Part shown: positions 21,614-34,390 of the stretch, one piece after another
Position numbering within the stretch: position 1 is the first letter of the stretch
How the letters are laid out: every line of letters starts with the position of its first letter
Assembly: GCA_963989385.1 (NCBI GenBank)
Contig: OZ022515.1
Coordinates: 8,092,803-8,156,802, forward strand
Reading direction: 5' to 3'
DNA length: 64,000 nt
Source: Ctena decussata
Lineage: Eukaryota > Mollusca > Bivalvia > Lucinida > Lucinidae
Made by a program: the position numbers and the translations under genes
The notes under the pieces: generated by a model
What the model was told of the DNA's origin: nothing
What the model saw: only the letters and a program-made list of their open reading frames with translations
Databases searched by the model: none

Positions 21614-23186
21614 AGCTCACCTGAGCACGAAGTGCTCAAGGTGAGCTATTGTGATCGATATTTGTCCGTCGTCCGTCCGTCCGTCCGTCTGTCCGTCCGT
21701 CCGTCCGTCGTCAACAATTTCTTCAAACGACATCTCCCCCTAGACCAGTAAGCCAATTTCTAAACAATTTCACACAAATGTTTCTGTCATAGCCCTGAAC
21801 CAAAATTGCTAAAATGGTTCCGCTCCGCTGAACAAAATGGCCGCCAGAGCTAAAAATAGAATTTTTTTAAACGACATCTCCTCTGAAGCCAAAAATCACA
21901 GAAATGTTTCTGTCATAGCCCTGAACCGAAATAATTGCTAAAATGGTTCCACTCCGCTGAACAAAATGGCCGCCAGAGCTAAAATTAGAAATCTAAAAAT
22001 AGAAATCTTAAAATAGAAAAACCTTTAAATGACATTTCCTCTGAAGCCAATGGCTCGATTTCAAAATAATTTCACAGTAATGTTTGACTCATGGCCCTGA
22101 ACCAACATTGCTAAAACGGTTCCACTCCGTTGAACAAAATGGCCGCCAGAGCTAAAAATAGAAATAAATATTAGAATGACACAGAGGGCACAGCTTTGAC
22201 CCAATTATCTTGAAACTTTGTCAGAATGTTTATCTTAATGAAATCTAGACCAAGTTTGAAAATGGGTCATGTGGGGTTAAAAACTAGGTCACTAGGTCAA
22301 ATCTTAGAAAAACATTATGTACACTCCAGAGGGCACAGTTATGATCTAATCATCATCAAACTTTGTCAGAATGTTTATCTTAATGCAATCTAGACCAAGT
22401 TTGAAACTGAGTCATGTGAGGTCAAAAACTAGGCCACTAGGTCAAATCTTAGAAAAACCTTGTGTACACTCTAGAGGACACAGTTATGATCTAATCTTCA
22501 TGCAACTTTGTCAAAATGCTTATCTTTATGAAATCTAGACCAACTTTGGAACTGGACCATGTCAGGTCATAAACTAGGTCACTAGGTCAGAACTTAGAAA
22601 AACCATGTGAATGCTCTAGAGGGCACAGTTTTGTTCCAATCTTCATGAAACTTTGCCAAAATGTTTATCTCCAACAAATCTAGACCAAGGGTGAAACTGG
22701 GTCATGTTGAATCAAAAACTATGTCACTAGGTCAAACCTTAGAAAAACATTGTGTATACTCTAGAGGGCACATTTTTGTTCAATATTCATGAAACTATTT
22801 TAATGAAATCTAGGCCAAGTTTGGAACTGGGTATTGTCGGGTCAAAAACTACCTGTAGGTCACCAGGTCAGAACATAGAAAAACCTTGTGTACACAATAA
22901 TGGCTTTATTTTGCATTGGATCTTCATGAAACCTTGTCAGAATGTGTATCTTCATGACATGTAGGCCAAGTTTTGAACTGAATAATGTCTGATCAAAAAT
23001 AGATTGCCATGTCAAATCTTAGAAACACATGGTGTTCACTCTGGAGGGCACAGTTTTGCAATCTAAATGAAACTTAGATTAGAAAGTGCAAAACTGCTAC
23101 AGTTGACCCATCATCAAATAGATGATCTGCCCTGTTATTTCATCATAACTCAGGTGAGCGATTTAGGTTCATCATGGACCTCTTGT
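21614..23186 (+). mobile_element. Hairpin-headed satellite element (Helentron-like), nested insertion
   Basis: Starts with a 15-bp hairpin (AGCTCACC TGAGCAC, loop GAA, GTGCTCA A GGTGAGCT; 21614-21647, one bulged A). A GTCCGTCCG run (21663-21708), repeats of AACAAAATGGCCGCCAGAGC, and a 145-bp satellite follow. Near the 3' end CTCAGGTGAGC is complementary to the 5' stem; the element ends with hairpin AGGTTC ATCAT GGACCT (23165-23181) and CTTGT (23182-23186). Uninterrupted monomers of the host element read CCCC, five T, GATAT at this point; here four T lie to the left and one to the right, so no target duplication is evident. That fits T/T insertion by Helentrons. Confidence 0.78.
22184..23160 (+). 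repeat. 145-bp satellite core of the nested element
   Basis: GAGGGCACAG-type starts recur at 22184, 22329, 22474, 22619 and 22764 (period exactly 145), with decayed copies near 22905 and 23044. Each monomer carries an ATCTAGACCAAGTTTG word and most carry the direct repeat AGGTCACTAGGTCA (for example 22286-22299 and 22576-22589). Confidence 0.9.
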
Positions 23187-24673
23187 TGATATTTTTTGCC
23201 CTATTTCATAGGGTTTTTGCATTAAATTTGCTCCCATTTGTTTCAAATTTTGTCCATGGATGCAGCATAAGAAAATAGTGGATACGTATTTTTCAATTTT
23301 TCCTGGTAGGTTTTTATTGCGGAGTTATGCCCCTTTGTATTTTTTGTGAAATAAGTTTGTTATCACAACTCCTCCTAGATGGTTAGACGGATTTTCTTGA
23401 AATTAAGTATATGAATAGATATTGATATGACGATGTGCATTAGGGTTTTGATTTTAAATTCTGCCCCTTTTTGCCTGAGTTATGCCCCTTTTTGATATTT
23501 TTTGCCCTGTTTTATAGGGTTTTTGCATTGAATTTGCTCCGATTAGTTTCAAATTTTGTCCATGGATGCAGCATAAGAAAATAGTGGATACGTATTTTTC
23601 GATTTTTCCAGGAAGGTTTTTATTGCGGAGTTATGCCCCTTTGTATTTTTTGTGAAATAAGTTTGTTATCGCAACTCCTCCTAGATGGTTTGACGGAATT
23701 TCTTGAAATTCAGTATGTGAATAGATATTGGTTTGAAGATGTGCATTAGGGTTTTGATTTTAAATTCTGCCCCTTTTTGCCTGAGTTGTTACCCTTTGTG
23801 ATATGTTTTGCCCTATTTTATAGGGTTTTTGCATTAAATTTGCTCCCATTTGTTTCAAATTTTGTCCATGGATGCAGCATAAGAAAATAGTGGATACGTA
23901 TTTTTCAATTTTTCCTGGTAGGCTTTTATTGCGGAGTTATGCCCCTTTGTATTTTTCGTGAAATAAGTTTGTTATCGCAACTCCTAGATGGTATGACGGA
24001 TTTTCTTGAAATTAAGTATGTGAATAGATATTGGTATGAAGATGTGCATTAGGGTTTTGATTTTAAATTCTGCCCCTTTTTGCCTGAGTTATGCCCCTTT
24101 TTGATATTTTTGCCTTTTTGCTTCCATTTTATTCAAATTGGGTTACTAGATGCAGCATATGGAAAGAGCTGATACATATTGTTCAGTTTTTCCGGAAAGG
24201 TTTTCCTGCTGAGTTATGTCCCTTTGTAGTTTTCGTAAGAAATGTTGGTTATCGCTACTACTCCAAGACCGTTTGATGGATTTTCTTGAAATTAAGTGTG
24301 CAAACACATATTTGAATGAAGATGTACATTCACCCTTTTGCATGAGTTATGCCCCTTTTGCATGAGTTTTGCCATTAATTGAATTTTTTATGCCATTTTC
24401 ACTTCCATTTTATTCAGAATTGGTGCACAGATACAGTAGAATAAAGAGTTGGCACATATTGCTCTGTTTTTCTCAAAAGGGTTTTCCAGCTTTGTTGTGC
24501 CCCTTTGTAGTCTTGGTAAACATAGTTTGTTGTTGCTACATCTCCTAAACCGTTTGACTGATATGTGAACAGATATTGGTATATAGATGTGCACTTGTAG
24601 TTGTCATAACATGCATGCCTAACTGTTAAATGCGGAGGGTATTTAGTAAGCCATGCTTACTGCCACCTCTAGT

Positions 24674-26755
24674 TTCACTTGGAAAAGAGTTTACAGTCAT
24701 TCCTTTTACAGCAACAGCTGTACAAGCCAATTTAGTACGTTGAAACGGACTAGTCTGGTAGGATGACTTTCAGGGCCAAAAAACATATAATCCTGAACTC
24801 ACAAAATTAACACCCTGTGTTATGTACTAAAATGTTCAGTAAGGTCTGTTGTTTCTGATACTGCAACATACTACCCATCTACTATTCAATGCAACAATAA
24901 TCAACCTTAAGGCAATAAAAATTTGTTACTGTTAACTGCTAGAATAAATATTCCACCTAAAACCTGGTTTATTATGATTCAGTTACATGTATAACTGTAT
25001 TAAAACCGCAAAGGTTAAGTTGCAGTAACTACATGTACCACAGACTTGTGACATCATTCTATGTCAGAGCCTTGCTTTACTCTGTGAACCTCACTGTGAC
25101 ACACTAACGAAGTGACCGCTGATGTCATTTATGTTATATCTGACAGGTACCGTTAAAGGTGTATTTTATGACAAGGATCAACTGAGCCATTGTCTTTGAA
25201 GACGTGACTCTGATTCATTGTATTTTTATTATTTTTGAGATAATGGAATGTTTCTGATCCTGCGCCAGCAACAAAATGTTGCAATAGTAGATGGACGCGT
25301 AGCGAATTGGAAAAATGATGGGGAGTCGAGAGATCCAAGATGACATTCATGATAGCCCGCAAATAAGAAAAACCTATTTATTAAACTTATGCAACATCTA
25401 TTGTGTATTAATAACCTGAAGTTGAAATATTTTCTATGTTAAACATGTAAGAAGTTTGTTTCTTCATCAGACAAGCATATACAAGTTTATCTGAAAATGA
25501 TGGTCAAACTAAAGGTGAAAGGAAAATTTTATGCTTAAAAAACTACTTAAAGCGTATAACTTTCTATTGGTCTAAGTTCCAGGACTGAAAGATTAGAGTA
25601 TCATGATTGTAAAGTTTTTACACTATTACCAGAATTGCCAACTTCTTTAGCATATGAAATAGCATGACTTCTTTGTTTCTGGCAACAAATACCGTATTCG
25701 ACCTATTTAGCACGTATGATCCAATAAGCCCACATTATGGGACTCTTTTCATTTTTTAGACGATCAGCATTTTTCTTGAGCTGCATATACGTGTCTTGTT
25801 TGGAAATAGGTGGCTCTAAACCATGTTCAGTGACTCTCTAAAATCCATAAAATTACAGTTCAGAAAATGTCTGCTTTCTATCTATACCAAGCACAGTACG
25901 GCAGTTTATTTGGCCGCGAATTTCAGCTTTTTTTTTGCTTTGTTGCCACTGTAAAACTGTTATATGTGAACTGGTAAGTATATATGACTGCATATAGTTT
26001 AGAATGAAATATTTCGTCATCTGTAAAAGCAATTTGCACAAAATAAACTTGTATCCTTAGCATTGAAAAGTGCAACAAAGCGGTTTGAAATAAGCCTGAT
26101 AGAACGCTACGGAATCGCATTAGTGACAGAACGTTTTGCAGGAGGGTTGATAGGTTTATGTATCTATCTATTTATATTCATCTATTTTGTTCTGCCAATG
26201 TTGCAAATAGAGACAACAATTATAACTGCCTCATAACTGGGTACTTTTACAAAAAGAGGAGAATGTTTTTCCAGCTAAAGGAGGCCAAAATGAAAATGAC
26301 TGAGTGCTTCCCCTGCAACTGAACCAGTTTGACTTAATTTAGCCACCTTACGCCTTTATGCAGCTGTATTTGAAAGTCCAAGCTACTGCTGCTTAATTAA
26401 ATGTTCATGTGATCACTTACATTGTAATTAACAAAGCGTTTATAATCTTAGCCTCGACAAGCGATGACAGTTTGAAACGTATACGTACCTTTGCGCTACC
26501 TGTAGTGCCAGTGCAACATTTGTTTAAACTTCTACCATGATATGTAAAACTCGCAATGCAGAATACAATACGTGAACCCTTTTCACGTATGTGTGTTTTA
26601 TACTATTACTATGATGCTGTATTAAGTAAAACCCAAGGCATTCCTGATGAAAAAAACTGACTTCCTTGGCAACGTTTGCTTTGGTTCTTCAGAAAATGTA
26701 ATTGAATTTATGGATCTTTGCGATTATAATTTAAAACACTTCTTCTCTGTTATAG
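24674..26755. other. Intron 2 end; nothing recognised
   Basis: AT-rich sequence without coding motifs or clear repeats, ending in the acceptor TTCTCTGTTATAG at about 26743-26755. Confidence 0.4.
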
Positions 26756-27011
26756 GTGCAAAAGGGCTGGCGTATAGAATACTGTGCTGCATCAGAAAAC
26801 AGTACCCATTGTCCCGAGGAGTTTGACGAGTTTTACAAACAGAGAAGAAGATGGATTGCCTCTACCCTGGCCAATATGATGCTGCTCCTGAAGGAGTGGA
26901 ATATACTAGCAAAGATCAACCACCGAGTGTCTGTGTTCTTTCTTCTGTATGAAACAGCACTGCTGTTTTCGACACTTATTGGTCCAAGTACAGTTATCTT
27001 AGTTGTGTCTG
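26756..27011 (+). CDS. chs: Chitin synthase exon: QRRRW motif and first membrane segment
   Basis: 85 codons plus one base. It opens VQKGWRIEYCAASENSTHCP, then FYKQRRRW at about residues 26-33. QRRRW is the hallmark of processive chitin and cellulose synthases and binds the growing chain end at the channel entrance. It is followed by IASTLANMMLLLKEW and a hydrophobic segment (about residues 58-84, VSVFFLLYETALLFSTLIGP onward) that begins the membrane channel domain. The acceptor is TTATAG at 26750-26755; the donor is TCTG|GTAAGG at 27011/27012, leaving phase 1. A start at the internal ATG used by simple frame calling would be wrong, since this is an internal exon. Confidence 0.96.
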
Positions 27012-30000
27012 GTAAGGATTGAGTTTATTGTGGTTAGTAATGAGATACAAATTTAAAGTGATCTTTTTTAAATAATCTTAATTGTGTTTGTATGGGAGAC
27101 GCGTGCGCCCTTGAGTTAATATGTTGGCGTCTCTTCCTGCAATTACTCTGTCTCGAGAATTGCGTCGGCCAGCGTATGCTTCTGAGGGAATATTTTTCTT
27201 CCCATCAACTATTTCTTTCGACGCTTGACGTTTAGCGGCACTGAACCGGCTTAACTTCGATACAGGTAAATGTTATATTCAATCCGCAAGTCGGCTTGAC
27301 TACAAATTAATCATATATGAAATAGGCGCCTAACCAACATTGTGACTCCAACACTGAGCACATTGAAATTAACATACTTAACATGCGTAAATGCCACATA
27401 AAAAGGCCATTATACCCAACACCCGATAGCGGTGTTAAATGTCGGTGTCCTATCCTCTTCAGTAAGGATGACATGCGTTAAGGCCATTTTTTGACCCCAT
27501 CTGAGGTCAAAATATGAAAGTCGAGATAAAAGTTTTTCATTGCATGATTTAATTAGACAAGTACTTCTAGTGTTTCATTTCATTTTCAGTTTGAATCTTG
27601 CTGCGCTTTAAGTATGGAAAAATGGCTGCTGAAACAGGCTAAACTCATGGAATTTGTCAGTTTTGGTCAATTTTTAGATATCCTATAAGGACTGCGTGTT
27701 TGGTAAACAACAATAGGGCAGCCTCTGAGTGAGCTGTTCCTAGTTGGCAGTCTTTTTCGGATTTGTACTTATTGCTCAGGAAGTTTTGTCTCAGTATTAA
27801 GAAAAGCTTACGCTAACTTGCTCCATTTCTAAGGCTTGTTTTACTGACCATGGCACCGCTATTCCAGAAATTGTTTTGGACTTTTTAACATTGTGTTGGG
27901 TATCTCTACATGTTTATACAATAGGAATCTGACTAGTTTTTACATTCACTTAAAAACCTCAGAATATGTGTATGAAATCAATAAAATAAATTGTTTTCGT
28001 TGCATACTGACAGGTGTCATGCAGAAATTGACTAATTATGAAGTTATCCAGCAAGTAGCTTGAAATGTTTTCATTTAGGCTTTCAAAAATGAGTGACACA
28101 TTTCAACACAGATATAGGCTGACATGGACAGCAAACATTTATGTTTTTCATATGACGCTGTTTACAACCAATTGTTGATATGATAGTTAATATAATCTTT
28201 AATAAAATCATAAATAAGTTCCTTCAAGAGCAATGGGAACATTCAAAAGACTGACGGTAGATCAGAAAACAAGTGAGCAGGGGATTACATATACTCCGTC
28301 CAGTGCCCCTGCCTGATTCAACATAGCAAAAAGTTAAATGCAAATTCAATATAAGTTTGGAGTGCTATAACCTTGACCTTAGGGCATAAGTAACGATGAT
28401 GTCAGCTAATTATGTTCAATTTTCGGATGTTACTTTTGCTCTACATATGTATTAAAAGGCCTCAATCTAGTACACAGTCACTATAAGCAAACATTTACAA
28501 CGGATGCCTATAAAGTACTGGCTTTATCCAGGGACCCAAGCAGGGAGCTTAGTTTTCCTTTGTCAAAGTAACTCCTACATAGGTATCATGAATCAAACAT
28601 GAAAAGAAGCTGACATGCAGTGAAAGGGATATGAGCAACCCAAAGTTTTAACGCAAAACTTTCACATAATGAAAATGTCTAAATCCTAAGTATTGACCCA
28701 GGCTCAGCCCCAGGGGCCTAACTGTGGATCTTAGATATTCCATATCAAAGGTAAGGCTATATAACTATCATGTTCCAAATATGCGAAAAAAAGGATCTTT
28801 GAAGCAAAAGTTGACAAACGGACAAACAGAGGGACAAACAAATAGACTTACAATAACCAAACGGACGAAAAATCAAAATTGATGTATTTCTGCCGAGTGA
28901 ATAATTAATACTCATTAATAAAGAAAAATGTAATTACGTGATTCAAACATATACATACAAATAACAGTGTCATTATTCTGGTATTGTGAATGGCTTACGG
29001 GTCATAAATTTTGACCCCATTTTGTCCCCATATATAATGCCTGTCTCAAATTTCCATATCAGTTTCATTTAGGGGAATAACGCAGCTGTTATTCTTACCA
29101 ATATAAGTCTCTTCGGTTAGGGGCCATTTTTGGGCCTTGATGCACGTAGTCCAAATTTATTATTTGCAAGGATGACGCATATGCAATTTCTCATATGCAA
29201 TTTCGTATGTCATATGCAATTTCTCCTCTGTTCTGTTTCCTTGCATTGTCTACTACGCACGGTGTTTTATACATTCACAAGAGCATGCACATTCTGGCTG
29301 TACGGTATTTTTTAGCAAAGTTCTGTAAGGTGCGTACTGTGAACGATGTCCTGTGTGCCCTGTTTATTATCTTCTCCCTCCTGCCAAATAGCCTTTGCAT
29401 CAGTGCCAGAGCATCACGCACACACACACATATGTCACCTGCACCTTTGTATTTTAACCTTTAAGTCATGTGCTCGTTTCCCCATATTCTGATAGCATTT
29501 GTGCTTAGTTCTCATTTCTTCAGGTTTCATCCTGTGGTGAACTGACTCATTAGAGAATGGCTAGGCGACAAATCTAATTAATAAAACATCTGGTCTGATT
29601 AAGTTTTAGACGTTTTTCCTCTAAGAATGTACACACCATGCCTTCTTAAATAGCCATATATACTTCGTCACCGGTTCATTCATGTTAGCTTACTGAAAAT
29701 CCCTATAAAATTTTATTTTAACACATACTACTCGACAGATATGCAAATGCTTCTCAGACCACTATGCCTCTGTCTAGTCTTAAAGTTAGACTCATTCCGG
29801 AAATTGAGTTGTACGTTCGATCCCTGCTGGCACCGTGATTTTTTTCTGATCATAAATCAACCACCTCAAGTCAAGTGGTCCAGTATTGACTTCAAAGGGC
29901 CCTGGTTGCACTTGGTGACAGACAACAGATCCAACCATATATGGTGCCTAAACTATGTACACATGGCGGCGAGGACATGCATAATTCTGATATGGCTTAA

Positions 30001-30718
30001 ACAGACATCCTGATCTGATGTGGCTTAAATATTGTTGTACATGCATAGAATATCAGTTGTTGTTTGATCCCAGCGGAAAAATGTTGACCTTTAAATCCCC
30101 TTTTAATAGACCAAAATAAAAAAAAGAGAGACTTTAGTTTTTGCATCGACTGTCACAAGAATAAGCTTTCTGGAAATTAATGACTAATTAAACCATGGGC
30201 CATCTCAAAGAATAGCTCAAGCAGTGCAATATTTAACATTGCTGATAAATAAATGTCATCCCAGAGATAACCTGTCCCAATGGGGCTTGACTCCTCTGAC
30301 GACAGTTCGTAAGAACTAGCTTGTAATTGAAGTAATGGGTTTTGTGGGAAATTTTTATAAAATTAAATATGGTTTTGGCTTGGAGCGCGGTGCCTGTAAG
30401 TGAAAGTATAGGTATGTACCGCTGGAATAGGTATACTTTCTGCTCTTAGATAATATAAGGTGTTTATTTGCATCAAATTATATGATTACCCCACATTTCC
30501 ATCTGCCCATTATATGAATAGCCTACGTAATTTTTTTCAAATTTCGGCATATGGCCAGTTGCCTCAGAGAGTGCATAAATTGTTTGTTATGAACTTGTTA
30601 CAAAGCTTTGAGTTTTAAAATGTTATTACTAAGCATAAAACCTATATGAATAGGTGTGTGTCGGATCCTAAGTCAATGACTAGGTTAAAAAAATTCTTCA
30701 AATTATATTAATAGATAT

Positions 30719-30750
<32 letters not shown>

Positions 30751-31085
30751 CGTTTGACCATTATATGAGTAGGGTGGGGGGGCTTTGATTTCACAACCAC
30801 ACACCCCTGTCACAGAAGTTTGAAAGTCACCATTTCCTGCCCACCAAGAGTTTGTTCATAGTCTGGGGCCCTGTAAAAATTTCTGTTTCTAATGGAAATA
30901 CGGTTCCGGAGCTTTTGGTCGTTCTTTCAAAAAGCTGCATTGCATTTTCATACTGTCATACAGGTACCCGTACTTTTCGTGCATATTGTTTTTAAAATGA
31001 CCTAAATATTTTAGTTTGAATTATATGCAGTCATTAATACTGGTATGTGTAAATGTCACATTGTAACATTGGCAAGAATCAGAAT
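27012..31085. other. Intron 3, first part; poly-T and decayed repeats
   Basis: About 4 kb without a gene. There is a run of 31 T at 30720-30750 and a short (CA)n near 29418-29430. Around 28795-28870, ACAAACGGACAAACAGAGGG-type words resemble the complement of the TCCG runs of the hairpin-headed elements, suggesting a decayed minus-strand relative at about 28200-28930. Confidence 0.4.
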
Positions 31086-31460
31086 ATCTGAATGAAACTT
31101 CACAGGTATGTTTGGCATCAAATGTTACATATTGTGACAAAGAACCGTCACTCTGACCTTTCCATTTCGTGATATATTTGTCCTTGATTGATCAGAAAAA
31201 TGTTTTTTTTTACCTGTAGGTCCTTTACTATATGGAATATCTGAACGAAACTTCACAGATATGTTTCATATCAAAGACTACATATTGTGACTAGGAACCA
31301 TTACTCTGACCGTTCCAGTTTTTGAGTTATCTACCCTTGATTGATCTAAAATGTTTCTGACCCGTAATTCCTAAGTATACTATATGGCATGTCTGAATGA
31401 AACTTTACTGATATATTTAACATCATAGAATAAGAAATACCGGTGTCTCTCAGATCAAAG
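31086..31460 (+). repeat. ~153-bp tandem repeat, 2.5 copies
   Basis: ATCTGAATGAAACTTCAC-type words recur at 31086, 31239 and 31391 (153 and 152 apart). Each is followed by a GATATGTTT word, AAGAACCRTCACTCTGACC and CCTTGATTGATC. It shares the layout, but not the sequence, of the array that starts at 31661. Confidence 0.75.
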
Positions 31461-31660
31461 AAATGCTTTACAGCCTGATCTAAATCACATGGTCAGAATG
31501 CCCCACATTGTTGAGTGGTTTATATTAACATCTATTTACAGTAAGGACATCATATATCTGTCTATCCCAGTTTTGAGGCAATTTAGATATTATATTTCTC
31601 AAAAAAACTACGATGCCCAGCAGTGGCGGGGTATCATGCAGTGCATGCGGTGCTTTTATA

Positions 31661-34390
31661 ATCCCCCGACCGACCGAAAAGTCGGGGGATATTTCGATGA
31701 CCCTGGCGTCCGTCCATAAACATTGTTTTGTCCGCTCTATATCTTGATTACCCTTTGGGATATTTTCAGGAAATTTCACAGTAATGTAAAACGAGTTATG
31801 ACAATGCGTCGCGTACAAAAAAGGTAACTCTTGCTATTGTACTGTTTCAGCTAACTCCCCTTTTGTGAATTTTGACGGATTCGTATCCACTCTGTATCCT
31901 GAATACCCTTTCAAATATTTAGAACAAGTCACGGTGATGTGTCGCGAACAAGAATGACAACTCCTGCTTTATTACTTTTTGAGTTATAATCCCTTGATGA
32001 GTTTTTGTGTGATTTCGTTTCCGCTCTATAACTTCAACTACTTTTGAAGTATTTTCATGATACTTCACATATATGTAGAACAGGTCATGACAATGTGTCT
32101 CGAAGAAGAATGACAACTCTTGCTTTCTTACTTTTTGAGTTGTTTCCCCTTGATGGTTTGAGGTTATATGTCGTGTCCACTCTATTACTTGAATACCTTT
32201 GAAATATTGTTTTCCCGACCGCAAAGTCGGGGGATATCGCGCTGAGCCTGGCGTCCGTCCATCCGTCCATCCGTCCCTCTATCCATCCATAAACATTGCC
32301 TTGTCCGCTCTATATCTTAAATACCCTTTGGTATATTTACATAAAACTTAACAGTTATGTAGAACAGGACATGACGATATGTCCCGAAAAAGTATGGTAA
32401 CTTTTGCTATTGTATTTTTAAGTTATCTCCCCTTTGGTGATTTTTTTGGCAGATTCGTGTCCGCTCTGTATCTTGAATACCCTCTGAAATATTTTCATGA
32501 TACTTTACAGATATGTAGAACAGTCTTGGGGATGTGTCGCGAATAAGGATTACAACTCTTCTTTACTTACTTTTTTATATTTATTTCCCCTTGCTGGTTT
32601 TATCTGTGATTTCGTGTACGCTTTATAACCTGAGTACCTTTTGACATATTTTCATGATACTGCACAGGTATGTAAAACAGACCATGACAATGTGTCGCAA
32701 TCAAGAATGACTACTTTTGCTTTCTTCCTTTTTTTAGTTATTTCCCCTTGAAGGTTTTAGGTGTGATTTTGTGTCTGCTCTCTAATTTGAATACCATTAG
32801 AAGTATTTTCATTATACTTCACAGATATCAAGAACAGGCCTTGACGATTTGTCGCGAACATGAATGACAACTCTTACTTTTATAGTTATTTCCCCTTGAT
32901 GGTTTTACCCGTGATTTTGCGATTGCTCCATAACTTGAAAACCGCTGAAATATTTTTATCGTCAGACCGAAAAGTGGGGGATATAGCGATGAGCCTGGCG
33001 TCCGTCCCTCCGCCCGTCGGTCCGTCCGTAGACATTTTCCTGTCCGCTCTATATCTTAAATATCCTTTGGAACATTTTAATGAAACTTCACAGTTATGTA
33101 GAACAGGTCATGACGATGTGGCCCGAACAAGAACGGTACGGTAACGCTTGCTATTGTATCTTCAAAGTTATCTTTCCTTTGGTGATTTTTTTGGCAGATT
33201 CGTGTCCGCTCTGTCTATTGAATACCCTTTGAAATATTTGCATGATACTTTACAGATATGGCGATGTGTCGCGAACAAGGAAAACGACTCTTGCTTTCTT
33301 ATTTTTGAGTCTTTTCCCCTTGTTGGTTTTAACTGTGATTTTGTGTACGCTCTATAACTCGAACTCTTTTTATTAATATTTTAATGATACTTGAAAGATA
33401 TGTAGAAGAGGTCATGACAATGGGTCGCGAACAAGAACTCCTTTTATTAATATTTTAATGTTACTTGAAAGATATGTAGAAGAGGTCATGACAATGGGTC
33501 GCGAACAAGAACGACTGCTCTTGCTTTCTTACTTGTTGAGTTATTTCCCCTTGAAAGTTTTAGATGTGATTTCATGTCCTCTCTATAACTTGCTTAAATA
33601 CCTTTGAAATACTTTCATTATACACCATATATATGAAGAACAGGCGATGACGATATGTCGCGAACAAGAATGCAACCCTTACTGTTTGAGTTATTTCCCC
33701 TAGATGGTTTTAGCTGTGATTTTGTTTTTGCTCCATAACTTGAATACCTTTGAAATATTTTTATCCCCCGACCATAAAGTCGGGGATATAGCAAAAAAAA
33801 TCCGTTCATCCGGCCGGCCGTCGGTCCGTCCGTAAATATTTTCTTGTCCGTTTTATGTTATCTCCAAATCGGTAATTTTTGGCAGATTCGTGTCCGCTCT
33901 GTATCTTAAATATCCTTTGAACTATTTAAATGGTACTTTTTAGGTATGTAGAACAGGTCATGGCGATGTGTCGCAAACAAAAATGACAACTCTTGCTTCT
34001 TACTTCTTGAGTTATTTCCCCTTGATGGTTTGAGGTCTGATTTCGTGTACGCTCTAGAACACCTTTTGACATATTTTCATGATACTTCAAAGATATGTAG
34101 AACAGGTCATGACAATTTGTCTCTAACAAGACTGACCATTCTTGCTTTCTTAATTTTTGAGTTTTTCCCCTTGATGGTTTTAGGTGTGATTTCGTGTCCG
34201 CTCTATAACTTAAATACCTTATTAAATATGTTCATAATACTTCACAGATATGTAGAACACGTCATGATGATGTGCCATGAATAAGAATGACAACTCTTGC
34301 TTTTTTGAAATTTTTAGTTATTTCCCCTTGATGGTTTTAGGTGTGACTTCGTGTCCATCTATAACTTGAATACCTTTTTAAATATTTTTT
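31661..34390 (+). repeat. Hairpin-headed higher-order satellite array
   Basis: Begins with a perfect 10-bp hairpin, ATCCCCCGAC, ten-base loop, GTCGGGGGAT (31661-31690), then CCTGGCGTCCGTCC and monomers of about 150-170 bp containing TATGTAGAACAGGTCATGAC, TGTCGCGAACAAGAATGACA and TTATTTCCCCTTGATGG. The hairpin header recurs, with changes, at about 32213, 32961 and 33763, each with CCTGGCGTCCGTCC or another TCCG run. The array is therefore at least four header-plus-monomers units joined head to tail. It is split by the LTR element: the same monomer resumes at 56910. Confidence 0.85.

Larger units (their letters stand above)
21261..24673 (+). mobile_element. Hairpin-headed satellite element (Helentron-like, non-autonomous), outer
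   Basis: The 5' end is a hairpin of ATACCCCCGCAAAC and GTTTGTGGGGGGTAT (21261-21292). A TCCG/TTCG-rich run (about 21309-21338) follows, then tandem monomers of about 300 bp. The word GTCCATGGATGCAGCAT recurs at 21373, 23252, 23558 and 23864, with two diverged monomers at about 24140 and 24420. The 3' end has a perfect 7-bp hairpin, AGTAAGC CAT GCTTACT (24645-24661), then seven bases and CTAGT (24669-24673), matching the CTRRT end plus upstream hairpin of Helitrons. Monomer 1 is interrupted by a second element at 21614-23186. No replicase/helicase frame is present. Confidence 0.75.

Noticed and set aside
21640..24660. A CRISPR-like repeat array
   Set aside because: Repeats are long tandem monomers (145 and ~300 bp) without unique spacers, in eukaryotic DNA.
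34386..34390. A target-site duplication for the LTR element
   Set aside because: TTTTT on the left does not match CTTGG on the right under any LTR boundary I tried.
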